DNA from: Flavobacterium antarcticum DSM 19726
GTDB taxonomy: Bacteria > Bacteroidota > Bacteroidia > Flavobacteriales > Flavobacteriaceae
Assembly: GCF_000419685.1 (NCBI RefSeq)
Contig: NZ_ATTM01000003.1
Coordinates: 372,846-436,845, forward strand
DNA length: 64,000 nt
Direction of reading: 5' to 3'
The notes under the pieces are model-generated. The model ran no database searches and was not told the origin of the DNA. It worked only from the letters and a program-made list of their open reading frames with translations. Of this stretch, positions 61,922 to 64,000 are shown piece after piece. Numbering within the stretch: position 1 is the first letter of the stretch; each line of letters begins with the position of its first letter. The translations under genes and the position numbers were made by a program.

Positions 61922-63370
61922 ATGGCAAAATATACTGAAGACGACTTAAAAGTTGAACTAGAAACTAAAGAATATGAGTACGGATTTTATACGGATTTGG
62001 AGTCGGATACATTCCCAATTGGTTTAAATGAAGACGTGGTTCGTGCAATTTCTAAAATCAAAGAGGAGCCGGAATGGATGACTGACTGGCGAATTGAAGC
62101 TTTTAGAGCTTGGGAACAAATGATTGAGCCGGAATGGGCAAATGTGCATTATACAAAACCTGATTTTCAAGCCATATCCTATTACTCTGCACCAAAAGCG
62201 GTTGACCCAAATAAAACTTTGGACGACGTTGACCCAGAACTTTTGGCGATGTACAAAAAACTAGGGATTTCTGTTGACGAGCAAAAGAAAATGAATAACG
62301 TAGCGATGGACATCGTTGTCGATTCAGTTTCAGTTGCAACTACGTTCAAGAAAACATTGGCAGAAAAAGGAATAATTTTCTGTGCTATTTCGGAAGCAAT
62401 TAGAGAACATCCAGAATTAGTGAAAAAATATTTAGGGACAATCGTTCCGCAGAAAGATAACTTTTATGCTGCTTTAAATTCGGCTGTTTTCTCTGACGGA
62501 AGTTTTTGTTACATTCCAAAAGGCGTTCGTTGTCCGATGGAATTATCCACTTATTTCCGAATCAATCAAGGAGGAACAGGTCAGTTTGAAAGAACTTTAT
62601 TGATTGCTGACGAAGGAAGTTACGTTTCTTACCTTGAAGGTTGTACAGCTCCAAGTCGTGATGAAAACCAACTTCACGCAGCTGTTGTTGAATTAATTGC
62701 TTTGGATAATTCAGAAATTAAATATTCAACGGTTCAAAACTGGTATCCCGGAAATAAAGAAGGTTTAGGTGGCGTTTTCAACTTTGTAACCAAAAGAGGA
62801 TTGTGCGAAAAAGGCGCAAAAATTTCGTGGACACAAGTAGAAACAGGTTCTGCCGTTACATGGAAATATCCTTCTTGTATTTTAAAAGGTGATAATTCCG
62901 TTGGTGAATTTTATTCAATCGCAGTAACGAATAATCACCAGCAAGCCGATACAGGAACGAAGATGATTCACATTGGGAAAAACACGAAATCAACAATTAT
63001 TTCGAAAGGAATTTCAGCTGGAAAATCACAAAATAGTTACAGAGGTTTAGTACGAATTAGTGCAAATGCTGATAATGCTAGAAACTTCTCACAATGTGAT
63101 TCGCTTTTGATGGGAAATAACTGTGGAGCACACACTTTTCCCTACATTGAAAGTAAAAACCCGACTGCAAAAATTGAACATGAAGCTACGACAAGTAAAA
63201 TTGGCGAAGACCAAGTATTCTATTGCAACCAACGTGGAATTCCAACCGAAAAAGCGATTGCATTAATTGTAAACGGTTTTGGTAAAGAAGTGTTGAATAA
63301 ATTACCAATGGAATTTGCTGTGGAAGCACAAAAATTATTGGAAATTTCACTAGAAGGTTCGGTTGGTTAG
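61922..63370 (+). CDS. sufB: Fe-S cluster assembly scaffold protein SufB
   Basis: This 482-residue scaffold subunit of the SufBCD complex builds Fe-S clusters. The beta-helix core is visible in blocks such as [22 protein letters not shown] and [21 protein letters not shown] [10 protein letters not shown]. The C-terminal [20 protein letters not shown] contains a conserved cysteine. Length and start are normal. Its gene is separated from sufC by a 487-bp inverted-repeat cassette; without the cassette the gap would be only about 15 bases. Confidence 0.97.
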   Translation: MAKYTEDDLKVELETKEYEYGFYTDLESDTFPIGLNEDVVRAISKIKEEPEWMTDWRIEAFRAWEQMIEPEWANVHYTKPDFQAISYYSAPKAVDPNKTLDDVDPELLAMYKKLGISVDEQKKMNNVAMDIVVDSVSVATTFKKTLAEKGIIFCAISEAIREHPELVKKYLGTIVPQKDNFYAALNSAVFSDGSFCYIPKGVRCPMELSTYFRINQGGTGQFERTLLIADEGSYVSYLEGCTAPSRDENQLHAAVVELIALDNSEIKYSTVQNWYPGNKEGLGGVFNFVTKRGLCEKGAKISWTQVETGSAVTWKYPSCILKGDNSVGEFYSIAVTNNHQQADTGTKMIHIGKNTKSTIISKGISAGKSQNSYRGLVRISANADNARNFSQCDSLLMGNNCGAHTFPYIESKNPTAKIEHEATTSKIGEDQVFYCNQRGIPTEKAIALIVNGFGKEVLNKLPMEFAVEAQKLLEISLEGSVG

Positions 63371-63376
63371 AAAATT

Positions 63377-63400
63377 GTTTAAAGTTTAAGGTTTAAAGTT
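63377..63400 (+). repeat. Left 24-bp arm of the cassette inverted repeat
   Basis: This arm begins 7 bases after the sufB stop and is the exact reverse complement of 63840-63863. Confidence 0.85.
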
Positions 63401-63451
63401 GAGCAACAGAACTTTAAAAATTTAGACAAAAAAACTTTAAACTAGGATTTT

Positions 63452-63841
63452 ATGGCAACAATTAAAAAGTTTGAGGAATTAGAGATTTGGCAACAGGGGA
63501 GAATTTTGTCTCAACAAATTATTTTAATTTCGAAAGAAACAGAATTGAAGTCAGATTTTAGATTAAGAGACCAAATTAAGGCTTCTTCAGGTTCAGTTAT
63601 GGACAATATAGCGGAAGGATTTGAAAGAAATGGAAAACTCGAGTTTAGACAATTTTTATCAATTGCAAAAGGTTCTGCAGGAGAGACAAGGTCACAACTT
63701 TACAGGGTTTTTGATAATTATTATATCAATCAAGAAAAGTTAGATTTTCTTGTTTTGGAATATGAAAAGTTAAGTGGTAAAATACAAAATTTTATTACCT
63801 ATTTAAATAATAACGATTATAAAGGAACGAAGTTCAAATAA
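63452..63841 (+). CDS. Four-helix bundle protein (S23 / 23S rRNA intervening-sequence protein family)
   Basis: This 129-residue all-helical protein has the family signature QIKASSGSVMDNIAEGFERN (about residues 43-62), followed by FLSIAKGSAGETRSQLYR. Relatives are encoded in intervening sequences of 23S rRNA genes and, in Bacteroidota, at many scattered sites. The related Avd protein works in diversity-generating retroelements, but no reverse transcriptase or variable repeat is seen here. The biochemical role of the family is unknown. Its stop codon overlaps the right inverted repeat, so gene and repeat form one unit. Confidence 0.9.
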   Translation: MATIKKFEELEIWQQGRILSQQIILISKETELKSDFRLRDQIKASSGSVMDNIAEGFERNGKLEFRQFLSIAKGSAGETRSQLYRVFDNYYINQEKLDFLVLEYEKLSGKIQNFITYLNNNDYKGTKFK

Positions 63842-63863
63842 CTTTAAACCTTAAACTTTAAAC
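63840..63863 (-). repeat. Right 24-bp arm of the cassette inverted repeat
   Basis: This arm includes the last two bases of the S23 stop codon and ends 9 bases before the sufC ATG. It pairs perfectly with the left arm, 440 bases away. Confidence 0.85.
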
Positions 63864-63872
63864 TTTACAGAA

Positions 63873-64000
63873 ATGTTAAAAATAACAAATCTTCATGCTT
63901 CAATTGAAGACAAAGAAATATTAAAAGGAATCAACCTTGAAATCAAGGCAGGCGAAGTGCATGCGATTATGGGGCCAAACGGTTCTGGAAAAAGTACACT
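63873..64000 (+). CDS. sufC: Fe-S cluster assembly ATPase SufC, 5' part
   Basis: The frame opens with ATG at 63873 and runs off the right edge after 42 codons. The translation [20 protein letters not shown] continues to the Walker A motif GPNGSGKST at about residues 34-42, as in the ABC-type ATPase of the SufBCD complex. It follows sufB and the inverted-repeat cassette in the same direction. Confidence 0.93.
   Translation, partial: MLKITNLHASIEDKEILKGINLEIKAGEVHAIMGPNGSGKST

Larger units (their letters stand above)
63377..63863. mobile_element. Intervening-sequence-like cassette with perfect 24-bp terminal inverted repeats
   Basis: The 487-bp segment between sufB and sufC begins and ends with perfect 24-base inverted repeats (63377-63400 and 63840-63863), built from AAAGTTTAA-type units. 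It encodes only a four-helix-bundle protein of the S23 (23S rRNA intervening sequence protein) family. No transposase is present. Removing it would leave 15 bases between sufB and sufC, a normal operon spacing. In rRNA, such elements sit in an RNA stem and are cut out by RNase III; the same could apply to this mRNA, but that is inference. Confidence 0.55.

Noticed and set aside
63452..63841. A diversity-generating retroelement accessory (Avd) role for the four-helix bundle gene
   Set aside because: No reverse transcriptase, template repeat or variable repeat is present nearby, and the gene sits alone between sufB and sufC.
1..64000. CRISPR arrays, rRNA genes, prophage or IS transposase genes
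   Set aside because: No regular spacer-repeat pattern, no rRNA sequence and no transposase or phage structural gene was found. Only short non-coding repeats and the inverted-repeat cassette were seen.

Overview
The window looks like chromosomal DNA of a Flavobacteriaceae bacterium (Bacteroidota), most likely Flavobacterium or a close relative. It is AT-rich, lacks recognisable Shine-Dalgarno sequences, and has TAnnTTTG-type -7 promoter elements in front of many genes. It carries typical family members: DUF4175 and DUF4837 proteins, a GldM-like protein, a GIN-domain protein, YtxH, and SufB/SufC. No rRNA, CRISPR array, transposase or integrase gene was seen. No phage genes were seen.

Region 1 (1-12.7 kb) is a surface-polysaccharide cluster read mainly leftwards. 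It holds a chain-length-determinant-like protein, rfbA, rfbC, rfbD, a flippase, three O-antigen ligase/polymerase-type membrane proteins, a GT4 and a GT2 glycosyltransferase, a UDP-glucuronate decarboxylase, and the start of a sugar-1-phosphate transferase that runs off the left edge. rfbB is not in the window. Two rightward genes (a duplicated-domain lipoprotein and the GT2) interrupt it. Region 2 (12.7-22.6 kb) is housekeeping: a nucleoside-phosphorylase-like protein, an M23/GH3/carboxypeptidase-regulatory-like operon, TatA, Tex, a kinase-loop-like protein of unknown function, and RpiB.

Region 3 (22.6-23.2 kb) is a 600-base AT-rich gap with several near-matches to DnaA boxes. Gene orientation flips across it: mostly minus to the left, mostly plus to the right. 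To its right, at 38.7 and 40.7 kb around ybeY and mnmG, are three parS-like sites, one of them an exact match to the Bacillus parS consensus. Together these suggest that the window spans the replication origin domain.

Region 4 (23.5-45.3 kb) has rnr, a GIN-domain protein, a LysE exporter, an orphan GldM-like protein, tRNA-Cys with a duplicated 3' end, folB, glnS, ytxH, an SPFH protein, gltX, a giant DUF4175 coiled-coil protein, ybeY, mnmG, a methyltransferase, an OmpH-like lipoprotein and a Pif1-like helicase. Region 5 (45.3-61.2 kb) has DoxX, holB, maa, pgk, a LysM lytic transglycosylase, DUF4837, an ElaA-type acetyltransferase, a double OmpA-domain protein, an S41 protease, rnpA, an M1 peptidase, an S8 peptidase and an MBL hydrolase.

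Region 6 (61.5-64 kb) is the start of a suf iron-sulfur operon (SufA-like, sufB, sufC). Between sufB and sufC sits a 487-bp cassette with perfect 24-bp terminal inverted repeats. It encodes a four-helix-bundle protein of the 23S rRNA intervening-sequence (S23) family. This is the most unusual structure in the window: an intervening-sequence-like element inside a protein-coding operon.
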